Source: CAYJEO01 sp044432805 (GTDB lineage: Bacteria > Bacillota_I > Bacilli_A > RF39 > UBA660). Taken from it: a stretch of DNA of 20,087 nucleotides. Where the stretch lies: the NCBI GenBank assembly GCA_044432805.1, contig JAWXUI010000018.1:1-20087 (forward strand), read 5' to 3'. This document shows positions 1-7,644 of this stretch, one piece after another. Both the position numbers and the translations under genes were made by a program. Every line of letters starts with the position of its first letter. Position 1 is the first letter of the stretch. The notes below the pieces were generated by a model. That model searched no databases. It was given only the letters and a program-made list of their open reading frames with translations, and was not told the DNA's origin.

Positions 1-72
1 CCAATGCCACAACCAAGTGTGCAACCAATGCCACAATCAAGTGTGCAACCAATGCCACAACCAAGTGTGCAA
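1..72 (+). repeat. 24-bp coding tandem repeat, three copies
   Basis: Three head-to-tail 24-bp units at 1-24, 25-48 and 49-72. Copy two differs from the others by one base (C to T), which changes Pro to Ser. They encode PMPQPSVQ or PMPQSSVQ. The array probably continues upstream of the window. Confidence 0.9.
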
Positions 73-1290
73 CCAATCCAATCTAGTCCAACTTTACAAC
101 CGATGCCAAAACCAGAAGAACCAAGAATATCTGTACTAAATAATCAAAGTAGTAGTGTAAAAAAGAAAAGTAAATTGCCATTAATTATAATAATTATTGT
201 TGCGCTATTAGCAGCAGGAGCAGGAGCTTTCTACTTTCTTGTAGTATCTAATAAAACATTGTTCTTTGAGGGATTAGTAGATCAATCACTTAATTATTTT
301 GGTGCATTTACTACATCAAATGGTGATGTTGATTATAAAGTGAAATTAAGTATGGATATTAGTTCTACTGATCCAGATTATGATGAAACAGGAATGGAAG
401 TAATTACAGATTCAAGTTTGATTTTTGGTTATAAATTAGATGTTGATAGTAAACAAATTCAAGTAGATTTAGAAGCCGTAATGATGAGTGAAAGTCTATT
501 GGATGTAAATGCCGTTATTGACACTGATTCAAATGCATTATATCTTTTTGAAAGTAATTTATTTGATAAATATTTTATGATAAGTGGAACAGAAGAGATA
601 GACTTTGATTCTTTATATAGTCAATTATTAGAAGATACAGAAAACACTACATATATTAATGAAAAATTAAATATTGAATTAAAAGAAATGCTTAATTCTT
701 TTGAACAAGAATATAAAAGTAATAATGTATTTACAGTTTCATTTACACAAGAAGAATTATCAAATGCTATAGATAAAATGATAGAAAATCTAAAAGCAGA
801 TGCAAAATTTATGGAAATAGTAGGAGAAGATACTACTGTATTTGATTCAATAGAAACTTATAAAACTGTATTTGAAGAAATGGATGGGGAAATAACTATT
901 GAATTAACAAGAGATGGTTATTTATCTGATAGTATAAGCAATGTTAAAGTTATTACTTCTGATTATGAATTTTCTGTAAAATTTGAAGACAGTAAAATAA
1001 CAGTTCTAATCCCAGTGCCAGATTCTACAGAAACTATTGAATTTTATATAGAAATAGCACAAAGTAATAGTGTTGATGAAGTTAACTTTGATGACAATTT
1101 TGTTGCAATAGAAGATTTAACAGAAACAGATTATGAAACTATTCAAACTAACTTAGAAAATTCTACAATATACACGCTTATCAGTGCGTTCTTCCCAACA
1201 GAAGATGAATATAGCTATGATTATGACTATGACTATGATTACGATTACGACTATGATTACGATTACGATTATGACTATGATTATGAATAA
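1..1290 (+). CDS. Membrane-anchored surface protein with Tyr-Asp tail, 5' end missing
   Basis: The reading frame is open to the window edge and the first in-frame ATG (4-6) lies inside a repeat, so the true start is probably upstream. The visible part begins with a Pro/Gln-rich region of eight-residue repeats (PMPQPSVQ-like). A KKKSK basic stretch and one hydrophobic membrane segment follow, at about residues 58-80 counted from base 4. The remaining ~350 residues are acidic, with no recognised catalytic motif and almost no cysteine. The protein ends in eleven Tyr-Asp dipeptides and a final Tyr-Glu. The basic stretch before the membrane segment suggests a cytoplasmic N-terminal linker and an exported C-terminal domain. 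Similar proteins often carry an N-terminal zinc ribbon, but that part is out of view. I do not recognise a family. It ends at a clear terminator. Confidence 0.75.
   Translation, partial: PMPQPSVQPMPQSSVQPMPQPSVQPIQSSPTLQPMPKPEEPRISVLNNQSSSVKKKSKLPLIIIIIVALLAAGAGAFYFLVVSNKTLFFEGLVDQSLNYFGAFTTSNGDVDYKVKLSMDISSTDPDYDETGMEVITDSSLIFGYKLDVDSKQIQVDLEAVMMSESLLDVNAVIDTDSNALYLFESNLFDKYFMISGTEEIDFDSLYSQLLEDTENTTYINEKLNIELKEMLNSFEQEYKSNNVFTVSFTQEELSNAIDKMIENLKADAKFMEIVGEDTTVFDSIETYKTVFEEMDGEITIELTRDGYLSDSISNVKVITSDYEFSVKFEDSKITVLIPVPDSTETIEFYIEIAQSNSVDEVNFDDNFVAIEDLTETDYETIQTNLENSTIYTLISAFFPTEDEYSYDYDYDYDYDYDYDYDYDYDYDYE
1216..1287 (+). repeat. Tyr-Asp dipeptide repeat (6-bp units)
   Basis: Eleven consecutive TAY GAY codon pairs, then TAT GAA and the stop codon, encode an acidic Tyr-Asp tail. 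Synonymous third positions (TAT/TAC, GAT/GAC) are mixed. The DNA is therefore not a perfect microsatellite, which suggests the amino-acid pattern is kept by selection or is old. Confidence 0.9.
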
Positions 1291-1301
1291 ATAATAAAAA
1301 T

Positions 1302-1325
1302 AAAAAGTCTTTAGACTTTTTTTTC
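1302..1325 (+). terminator. Intrinsic terminator
   Basis: Hairpin with AAAAAGTC and GACTTTTT arms around a TTTA loop, running into a T-tract, just after the stop at 1288-1290. Confidence 0.8.
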
Positions 1326-1340
1326 TTTGTATAGTATAAT
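1311..1340 (+). promoter_or_regulatory. Predicted promoter for truB
   Basis: TATAAT at 1335-1340 is a perfect -10 box. TTAGAC at 1311-1316 is a modest -35 at 18 bp spacing and overlaps the preceding terminator. The -10 is about 24 bp before the likely start codon. Confidence 0.55.
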
Positions 1341-1363
1341 GAATTTTAGAAATGAGGTATTTT

Positions 1364-2239
1364 ATGAACGGGGTTATTTTATTAAATAAAGAAAAGGATA
1401 TGACTAGTCGTGATTGTGTAAATAAAGCATGTAAATATTTAAAAACAAAAAAAATAGGGCATACTGGGACACTTGACCCTTTAGCGACTGGTGTATTAAT
1501 ATTATGTGTTGGAAATGCAACTAAAATAGTTGATATAATAACATCTAAAGAAAAAGAATATGTAGCAACATTTCAAATGGGTATTTTAACTGATACCTTA
1601 GATAATACAGGTAATATTATAAAGGAAACCGACATTAAATCAACGAAAGAAGAAATAGAAAAAGCAATTATTTCCTTTAAAAAAACATATGATCAACAAG
1701 TACCAATTTATTCAGCAGTAAAAGTAAATGGTAAAAAACTTTATGAATATGCTAGAAACAATGAAGAAGTAAAATTACCAAGTAGAACTGTAACAATACA
1801 TAATATAGAAATATTGAATATAGATTTATCAAGTAATATGGTAATGATTAAGACAACAGTAAGTAAAGGAACATACATAAGAAGTTTAATTAATGATATA
1901 TGTGTTTCTTTAAATACATTTGGAATAATGACTGATTTAAAAAGAACAAAACAAGGGAATATAAGCATAGAACAATGTTGTACATTAGAAGATATAAAAA
2001 ACAATGAATTTAAAATATATGAAATAGATCAATTTGTTAATGGATATAAAGAATTAGTTGTAGATGAAGAATTAGAAAGTAAAATATTAAATGGACAAAT
2101 ATTAGACAAACCTGATTTATTAGAAGAAGAAATTTTATTTAGAAATAAAGAAAAAGAAATTTTAGCAATCTATAAAATATATGAAAAAGATAACACAAAA
2201 ATAAAACCCCATAAAATGTTTAAAAACAGAAAAATTTAA
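1364..2239 (+). CDS. truB: tRNA pseudouridine(55) synthase TruB
   Basis: Converts U55 of the T-loop of elongator tRNAs to pseudouridine. The start at 1364 is chosen over the in-frame ATG at 1352 because a GAGGT Shine-Dalgarno (1354-1358) lies 5 bases before 1364 and overlaps the 1352 codon. From 1364 the protein is 291 residues, normal for the family, and begins MNGVILLNKEKDMTSRD. The catalytic motif GHTGTLDPLATG is at about residues 32-43, with the nucleophilic aspartate at about 38. The KGTYIRSL motif further on also matches TruB. In Bacillus the order is truB-ribF-rpsO-pnp. Here rpsO and pnp follow but no ribF lies between. Confidence 0.95.
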   Translation: MNGVILLNKEKDMTSRDCVNKACKYLKTKKIGHTGTLDPLATGVLILCVGNATKIVDIITSKEKEYVATFQMGILTDTLDNTGNIIKETDIKSTKEEIEKAIISFKKTYDQQVPIYSAVKVNGKKLYEYARNNEEVKLPSRTVTIHNIEILNIDLSSNMVMIKTTVSKGTYIRSLINDICVSLNTFGIMTDLKRTKQGNISIEQCCTLEDIKNNEFKIYEIDQFVNGYKELVVDEELESKILNGQILDKPDLLEEEILFRNKEKEILAIYKIYEKDNTKIKPHKMFKNRKI

Positions 2240-2341
2240 CAATATACTAAATATTATAAAACCAAAGGAGATAATATTTTAGACATTTGTGAACAAAAGT
2301 GCATCAAAACTTAGTTTTTATATAAAAGTATGTAAAATTAG

Positions 2342-2370
2342 TTGATTTTTTAATAAATTTGTTGTATTAT
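2342..2370 (+). promoter_or_regulatory. Predicted promoter for rpsO
   Basis: TTGATT at 2342-2347 and TATTAT at 2365-2370 are separated by exactly 17 bp. Transcription would start near 2377, leaving a leader of about 70 bases before rpsO. Confidence 0.65.
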
Positions 2371-2390
2371 TTAGTAGTTACTTATTCTTG

Positions 2391-2409
2391 GATTAAAGAT
2401 TATTTAATC
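2391..2409 (+). promoter_or_regulatory. Hairpin in rpsO leader, possible S15 autoregulatory element
   Basis: GATTAAA (2391-2397) and TTTAATC (2403-2409) form a 7-bp stem with a 5-base loop in the predicted rpsO 5' leader. Ribosomal protein S15 represses its own mRNA through a structured leader in several bacteria, but the leader structures differ between lineages. I cannot match this one to a known class, so the regulatory role is inference. Confidence 0.3.
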
Positions 2410-2448
2410 TCAGTTTAAGCGAATATAAGAGAAAGAGAGAAACGAACA

Positions 2449-2718
2449 ATGGCATTAAGCAAAGAAAAGAAAGCAGAAATCGTAAGTAAATATGCAAAAA
2501 AAGCTGGGGACACTGGTTCATCAGAAGTACAAATTGCAATATTAACAGAAGATATCAAATCTTTAACTGAACACTTAAAAGAACACAAACACGACTATCA
2601 TACAAGAAGAGGATTACTTAAAAAAGTTGGACAAAGAAGAAGTTTATTAAACTACTTATTTAAAAACGATGTTACTAGATACCGTGAAGTTGTAAAAAGT
2701 TTAGGATTAAGAAAATAA
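2449..2718 (+). CDS. rpsO: 30S ribosomal protein S15
   Basis: Primary-binding protein of the 30S platform that contacts 16S rRNA helices 20-22 and bridges to the 50S subunit. The 89-residue length is exactly typical. The protein contains the S15 features GDTGSSEVQIA, HKHDYHTRRGL and QRRSLLNYL, which form the rRNA-binding surface. A purine-rich GAGAG Shine-Dalgarno lies upstream. It sits between truB and pnp as in Bacillus. Its own promoter and structured leader precede it, and a terminator-like hairpin separates it from pnp, so pnp may be partly expressed by read-through. Confidence 0.98.
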   Translation: MALSKEKKAEIVSKYAKKAGDTGSSEVQIAILTEDIKSLTEHLKEHKHDYHTRRGLLKKVGQRRSLLNYLFKNDVTRYREVVKSLGLRK

Positions 2719-2725
2719 AAACGTG

Positions 2726-2752
2726 GACACTATTTTTTAGTGTCTTTATTTT
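2726..2752 (+). terminator. Intrinsic terminator or attenuator between rpsO and pnp
   Basis: GACACTA (2726-2732) pairs with TAGTGTC (2738-2744) around a 5-base T loop, followed by a T-rich stretch (TTTATTTTA). It ends about 10 bases before the pnp Shine-Dalgarno. No separate promoter for pnp is evident, so partial read-through is likely. Confidence 0.75.
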
Positions 2753-2772
2753 ATAAAAAAAGGAGGATATTT

Positions 2773-4902
2773 ATGAAACAAGTATTTAAATTAAATTTTA
2801 GAGGAAGAAAAATAATCGTTGAACACGGTGAAATGGCAAAACAAGCTACCGGAAGCGTTTTAGTACGTTACGGTGATACTGCAGTTTTATCGACATCAGT
2901 AGTAAAAGACGAAGCAAATGTTTTATCACCATTTTTTCCATTAATGGTTGTTTATCAAGAAAAACTATATTCAGTAGGAAAAATACCAGGGGGATTTATT
3001 AAAAGAGAAGGAAGACCAACAGATCAAGCTACTTTAGCGGCTCGTATGATTGATAGACCAATGCGTCCAATGTTTCCTGAAAATTTTAAAAATGAAGTGC
3101 AAATTGTAAACACAGTTTTATCAGTTGATCAAGATAACGCTCCTGAATTAGCAGCGATGTTTGGATCGTCTTTATCGACATCTATATCAAAAATCCCATT
3201 TAATGGACCAATTGCCGGTGTAAAAGTAGGTAGAATAAATGGTGAATTTATTATTAACCCAACTACTGAACAAATAGAACAATCAGATATTGACTTAACT
3301 GTAGCAGGTACTTATGAAGCTATAAACATGGTAGAAAGCTGTGCTGCTGAAGTTGATGAAAAAGACATGCTTGAAGCATTAATGTTTGGACATGAAGCAA
3401 TAAAAGAATTAATCGATTTTCAAAACAAAATAATTAAAAAAATCGGACAAGAAAAAATGGAATATGCCGTTTTAGAAATAAGCGAAGATTTAAAAACTGA
3501 AATTTCTTCATTATTAGAAAAAGATTTAAAAAAAGCAATGAAAATTGAAGAAAAAATAGAAAAATATACAACTATTGAAAACTTAAAACATGAAGTTGTT
3601 GAAAAATATAAAGAACAATATGTTGGCTTAGATCCAGAACATTTAAGAGAAGAATTAACTAAAGTAAAATTAGTTATAGAAGAAATTGAATATAAACTAT
3701 TTAGAAATATTGTTGTTAAAGATAAAACAAGAGCAGACGGTAGAAAAATGGATGAGATAAGAGAATTATCTACAGATATTGATATTTTACCAAGAACTCA
3801 TGGATCAGCACTATTTACAAGAGGTCAAACACAAAGTTTATCAGTAGTAACATTAGGCGCTTTAGGAGAACACCAAATATTAGATGGTCTTGGAATTGAA
3901 GCTGAAAAAAGATTCATGTTACACTATAATTTCCCAGCATTTTCTGTTGGTGAAACAGGAAGATATGGAGCACCAGGTAGAAGAGAAATTGGTCATGGAA
4001 CATTAGGTGAACGTGCTTTAGCGCAAGTTATACCAAGCATTGAAGAATTTCCTTATACTATAAGAGTAGTATCCGAAATATTAGAATCAAACGGTTCATC
4101 TTCACAAGCAAGTATATGTGCAGGTTGTATGGCTTTAATGGCTGCAGGTGTTCCTATAAAATCGCCAGTTGCAGGAATAGCTATGGGATTAATTACAAAT
4201 GAAGATAATTATACTATCCTTACTGATATTCAAGGAATGGAAGATCACTTAGGAGATATGGACTTTAAAGTTGCAGGTACAAAAAATGGTATATGTGCAT
4301 TACAAATGGACATAAAAATATCTGGAATTACAAAAGAAATTTTAGAAAAAGCTTTAAAACAAGCTAAAAAAGCACGTTTGCAAATTTTAAAAACAATGGA
4401 AGAACAAATAAGTGAACCAAGAAAAGAAGTAAGTAAATATGCACCAAAAACGGTTACATTTAATATTAACCCAAATAAAATAAAAGAAGTAATTGGTCGT
4501 GGTGGAGAAATGATCACAAAAATAATTTTAGAAGCTTCAAACGTTGATGCAGTAACAGATGTAAATGCTGTAAAAGTTGACTTAGAAGATGATGGAAGAG
4601 TTATTATATATCATCATGATCAAAATATTATTGACATAACTGCTCAAATGATTAAAGATGTTGTAAGAGAAGTTGAAGTAAATGCAATCTATACTGGACG
4701 AGTTGTTAAAGTAGAAGATTTTGGATGTTTTGTTGAATTATGGAGTGGATGCGAAGGTTTAGTGCACGTTTCACAATTAGATAAAAAAAGAGTTGAAAAT
4801 CCAAATGACATTGTTAAAATAGGTGATGAAATAATTGTTAAATCACTTGGTTATGATAAAAAAGGAAGACTTAATTTATCTAGAAAAGATGCTTTAAAAT
4901 AA
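2773..4902 (+). CDS. pnp: Polyribonucleotide nucleotidyltransferase (PNPase)
   Basis: Phosphorolytic 3'-to-5' exoribonuclease in mRNA turnover. The start is placed at the ATG at 2773, 6 bases after an AGGAGG site (2761-2766). The upstream in-frame GTG at 2740 lies inside the terminator stem and is unlikely. The resulting 709-residue length matches the family. Order: first RNase PH domain (about 1-230), helical domain, and second RNase PH domain from about 319 (TRADGRKMDEIR, FTRGQTQSL, GMEDHLGDMDFKVAGT). A KH domain at about 568 has the GxxG loop GRGG. An S1 domain runs from about 638 (YTGRVVKVEDFGCFVEL) to the end. A strong terminator follows. Confidence 0.97.
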   Translation: MKQVFKLNFRGRKIIVEHGEMAKQATGSVLVRYGDTAVLSTSVVKDEANVLSPFFPLMVVYQEKLYSVGKIPGGFIKREGRPTDQATLAARMIDRPMRPMFPENFKNEVQIVNTVLSVDQDNAPELAAMFGSSLSTSISKIPFNGPIAGVKVGRINGEFIINPTTEQIEQSDIDLTVAGTYEAINMVESCAAEVDEKDMLEALMFGHEAIKELIDFQNKIIKKIGQEKMEYAVLEISEDLKTEISSLLEKDLKKAMKIEEKIEKYTTIENLKHEVVEKYKEQYVGLDPEHLREELTKVKLVIEEIEYKLFRNIVVKDKTRADGRKMDEIRELSTDIDILPRTHGSALFTRGQTQSLSVVTLGALGEHQILDGLGIEAEKRFMLHYNFPAFSVGETGRYGAPGRREIGHGTLGERALAQVIPSIEEFPYTIRVVSEILESNGSSSQASICAGCMALMAAGVPIKSPVAGIAMGLITNEDNYTILTDIQGMEDHLGDMDFKVAGTKNGICALQMDIKISGITKEILEKALKQAKKARLQILKTMEEQISEPRKEVSKYAPKTVTFNINPNKIKEVIGRGGEMITKIILEASNVDAVTDVNAVKVDLEDDGRVIIYHHDQNIIDITAQMIKDVVREVEVNAIYTGRVVKVEDFGCFVELWSGCEGLVHVSQLDKKRVENPNDIVKIGDEIIVKSLGYDKKGRLNLSRKDALK

Positions 4903-4910
4903 ATATATAA

Positions 4911-4942
4911 ATATCATTTTATTATTAAAATGGTATTTTTTT
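4911..4942 (+). terminator. Intrinsic terminator after pnp
   Basis: An 11-bp stem (4911-4921 with 4926-4936, one G-U pair) and a 4-base loop are followed by a run of Ts. Confidence 0.88.
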
Positions 4943-4971
4943 ATTTTCTTTACACTTTAATATATTATACT

Positions 4972-5000
4972 TTGTAAAAATATTTCAAATATGTTATTAT
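4972..5000 (+). promoter_or_regulatory. Possible promoter for the 5023 gene
   Basis: TTGTAA (4972-4977) and TATTAT (4995-5000), spaced 17 bp, with TG just before the -10. Both boxes are imperfect and the region is AT-rich, so this is tentative. Confidence 0.4.
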
Positions 5001-5022
5001 TAAAAGGTAAGAAAATAGGTGT

Positions 5023-6354
5023 ATGATGAAAAAAAAGTCTAAATTTAATAAACTAAAAAAATTATTTAATAAAGAAAATATATTTATAATAGCAAGTATT
5101 ATATTTATACTTTTTATGATTATTTATTATGGGAATAGACTTGTTTATTATTATAAAATTGAGCATCCTGATGTTGAAAGTGAAACTGTATATTTAACAG
5201 ATATTTTAATATCAACAGAATCTCTTAGCAGTCCTGGATTAATAAAAGACGGAGATACTTATTATTATTCTGGATTGGTTGATGATAACTACTTGGAATA
5301 TTCTGGTATTTTATTTAGAATAGTTGGTATCAATGAAGATTCTACGATTACTTTAGTTGCAGATCAAAATATTACTTTATTAAATTATAATAATTATATA
5401 GATTATTTAAACGAAACAGAAGTTTTAAATTCAGGTATTTTTGCTAATAATATAAATCCTTACTTTTTAGTAAATACAAGTATATGTGATGATACAGTAG
5501 ATGATATTGATAATATTACATGTGATAGTCAATCAAGTGATTATTTAGTTAATTTATTATCGTTAAATGACTATGTAAAAGCTGGTTCAATAGATAGCTA
5601 TCTATATAATGAAAGTTATTTTTATACAAGTACAATTACAAGTGATAATAATTATTATTATGTTTTTGACCTTGGAGGTGTTAGTTCAAAAGAAACAACT
5701 GATTACCAAAACTATGGAATAAGACCAACAATTACTTTAAAAGCAGATATAAATTTAATAAGTGGAGATGGAACTGTTAACTCTCCTTATACAATAGAAA
5801 GCGAAACAGCAAACTCTTTAGCTGATGCTAATATATATGACTATGTAAATTATAGTAATCAAACTTTCCAAATTATTGGTAAGGAAGAAGAAAAAGTATT
5901 AGTTGTATTAAATGATTATTTACAAGTTGATGGTGAAATGATTTCTAGATCATTTGATGATAGTACAAGTATCTATGATACTGATACGATAATTGGAAGT
6001 TATTTAAATAATGAATATTATAATAGTTTAGAAAATCAAGATTATATAATTACTTCAAATTTTTATAATGGAGAATATTCTTTAAATACTAACTATGAAT
6101 ATTTTGATATATTTAATAGCTATATTACAGCTAATATCGGACTATTGAAAATAGGTGATTTTACACTTGGAAATGTAAATGATATATTCTTAATGAATAA
6201 TGATGATCAATTAAACTATATAATAAAAGATAATAAATTATATGGTGATGAAAAAACAAGTGAATATTATATAATACCAGTCTTGTATTTAGACGCAACT
6301 CTTTTAATCGATGGATTAGGAACTATAGATAGTCCTTATAACGTAAGTAGGTGA
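5023..6354 (+). CDS. Membrane-anchored extracytoplasmic protein with duplicated domain
   Basis: 443 residues. A lysine-rich start is followed by one membrane segment (about 20-36) and a large Tyr/Asn/Asp-rich exported region. That region holds two related halves. The first starts with YSGILFRIVGINEDSTITLV and ends RPTITLKADINLISGDGTVNSPYTI. The second starts with YSNQTFQIIGKEEEKVLVVL and ends IPVLYLDATLLIDGLGTIDSPYNV. Both end in the pattern hydrophobic strand, short gap, DGxGTxxSPYxxx. The style resembles surface domains of the DUF6273 type, but I cannot confirm the family and propose no function. Only two cysteines are present, flanking a short Asp-rich loop in the first half. The ATG at 5026 is an equally good start because AGGTG (5017-5021) is only one base from 5023. 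The next gene starts 4 bases after the stop, so the two are co-expressed. Confidence 0.8.
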   Translation: MMKKKSKFNKLKKLFNKENIFIIASIIFILFMIIYYGNRLVYYYKIEHPDVESETVYLTDILISTESLSSPGLIKDGDTYYYSGLVDDNYLEYSGILFRIVGINEDSTITLVADQNITLLNYNNYIDYLNETEVLNSGIFANNINPYFLVNTSICDDTVDDIDNITCDSQSSDYLVNLLSLNDYVKAGSIDSYLYNESYFYTSTITSDNNYYYVFDLGGVSSKETTDYQNYGIRPTITLKADINLISGDGTVNSPYTIESETANSLADANIYDYVNYSNQTFQIIGKEEEKVLVVLNDYLQVDGEMISRSFDDSTSIYDTDTIIGSYLNNEYYNSLENQDYIITSNFYNGEYSLNTNYEYFDIFNSYITANIGLLKIGDFTLGNVNDIFLMNNDDQLNYIIKDNKLYGDEKTSEYYIIPVLYLDATLLIDGLGTIDSPYNVSR

Positions 6355-6358
6355 TTTA

Positions 6359-7621
6359 GTGGAAGAAATTGAAATATTAGATATAGATGGATTTGATGAC
6401 AATAAAAAAGAAACAACAGAAGAATACGTTGTTAAAAAGAAAAGAGTTTTAAAAAAAATAAAATTCAAAAAAACTAAAAAAAATAATAAAAAAGAGTCTA
6501 AAAAAACAACTGATTCAAAATCATCAGCAAAAAAAGATACTAAAAAAACAATAGAGAGTAAAAAAGAATCTAAAAAAACTATAAAAAAAGCTAAAAAGAA
6601 AGATAAGAAAAAGAAAAAATTAAAACTAATAACAAAAATATTATTTATATTAGATTTAGGAGCTCTTGCTTGTTTGTTTGTTGCATATGGACCTTTTTAT
6701 GAATTGCAAAGTTTATTTGTAACTTCATCATTGGAAACAATGACACATAAGTATTTAGCGCGTACAATTTATTCTCAAGAAACCTTAGATGATTTTTTAG
6801 CGAATAACACAATTATAGAAGTTGAAGGAAATACAGATGCATCAAGTATAACTTTTATTGATATAACAGAACAAGAAACTTATTTATCAATATATGAAGA
6901 GCAAATATTAAAAAAAGACGAAGACAATGACTTATATAAAGTAATTGAAATAAGCGGGGATGACTATGTTGGAAAAATAATAGTTGTATATGATCCGTCA
7001 AGACTTGATTTGGTAACTTCTGAATATATAAATTATGGTGGTCAACAACTTGACTCATTAATTGAATCTTATGGAGGTGTGGCTGGAATAAACGCTAGTG
7101 GCTTTAGTATATATTCATCAGGAGCGCTAAATATTGTTGGTACAATAATAGATGATGGTGTACTAATACAAGATGGAAATGTTTCTGGATTTGAAGGTGG
7201 TATTATTGGATTTAACGAAGACAATGTCCTTATATTAACTAAGAAAAGTGGACAAGAAGCAATTGATGAAGATAATATAGTAGACGCTATTAACTTTGGA
7301 CCATTCTTAATTGTAAATGGAGAAACTTCAACTTTTGTTGGTAATGGTGGATACGGATTAGCCAGCCGAACAGCGATTGGACAAAGACAAGATGGAATTG
7401 TTTTACTAGTAGTAATAGACGGTAGGCAAGTTGGATACTCTCTTGGAGTAGACATGGTTGAATTAACTGATATAATGTTAAAATATGGATGTTATAATGC
7501 CTCTAATTTAGATGGTGGAGGATCATCTACTTTATATGCAAATGGAGAAGTATTAAGTTCACCTGGTGGATATGGATATTCTGGAAACAGATATCTTCCA
7601 AATGCATGGGTATTAAAATAA
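6359..7621 (+). CDS. Membrane-anchored phosphodiester glycosidase (NAGPA family)
   Basis: 420 residues. It starts at GTG 6359, supported by AGGTG at 6349-6353 in the end of the previous gene. Residues 15-90 are an extremely lysine-rich cytoplasmic region. A membrane segment follows at about 91-110. The exported C-terminal half (about 230-420) has the hallmarks of the phosphodiester glycosidase domain: FGPFLIVNGE, ASRTAIGQRQDGIVLLVVIDGR, the ELTDIMLKYGCYNASNLDGGGSST block (DGGGSS at about 385-390) and the closing RYLPNAWVL. Members of this family remove sugar from sugar-phosphodiester linkages, and bacterial ones occur near surface polysaccharide genes. The substrate is unknown; a cell-wall or exopolysaccharide role is inference. 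It is translationally coupled to the preceding surface protein. Confidence 0.85.
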   Translation: MEEIEILDIDGFDDNKKETTEEYVVKKKRVLKKIKFKKTKKNNKKESKKTTDSKSSAKKDTKKTIESKKESKKTIKKAKKKDKKKKKLKLITKILFILDLGALACLFVAYGPFYELQSLFVTSSLETMTHKYLARTIYSQETLDDFLANNTIIEVEGNTDASSITFIDITEQETYLSIYEEQILKKDEDNDLYKVIEISGDDYVGKIIVVYDPSRLDLVTSEYINYGGQQLDSLIESYGGVAGINASGFSIYSSGALNIVGTIIDDGVLIQDGNVSGFEGGIIGFNEDNVLILTKKSGQEAIDEDNIVDAINFGPFLIVNGETSTFVGNGGYGLASRTAIGQRQDGIVLLVVIDGRQVGYSLGVDMVELTDIMLKYGCYNASNLDGGGSSTLYANGEVLSSPGGYGYSGNRYLPNAWVLK

Positions 7622-7644
7622 CTAATCAAATGATTAGTTTTTTT
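7619..7644. terminator. Bidirectional intrinsic terminator
   Basis: ACTAATCA and TGATTAGT arms (7621-7638) with a T-run on the plus strand. On the minus strand the hairpin directly follows the end of the convergent regulator gene, with a T-rich tail. It covers the stop codon of the glycosidase gene. Confidence 0.8.

Noticed and set aside
2740..2772. GTG-initiated N-terminal extension of PNPase
   Set aside because: It lies in the terminator stem, and the AGGAGG site points to the ATG at 2773, which gives the standard PNPase N-terminus.
4245..4517. Minus-strand open frame inside pnp
   Set aside because: It is antisense to conserved PNPase and KH sequence and has no independent signals.
7069..7455. 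Long minus-strand open frame opposite the phosphodiester glycosidase gene
   Set aside because: It lies wholly opposite a gene with clear family motifs, has no Shine-Dalgarno and reads as low-complexity Ser/Pro/Leu-rich shadow sequence.
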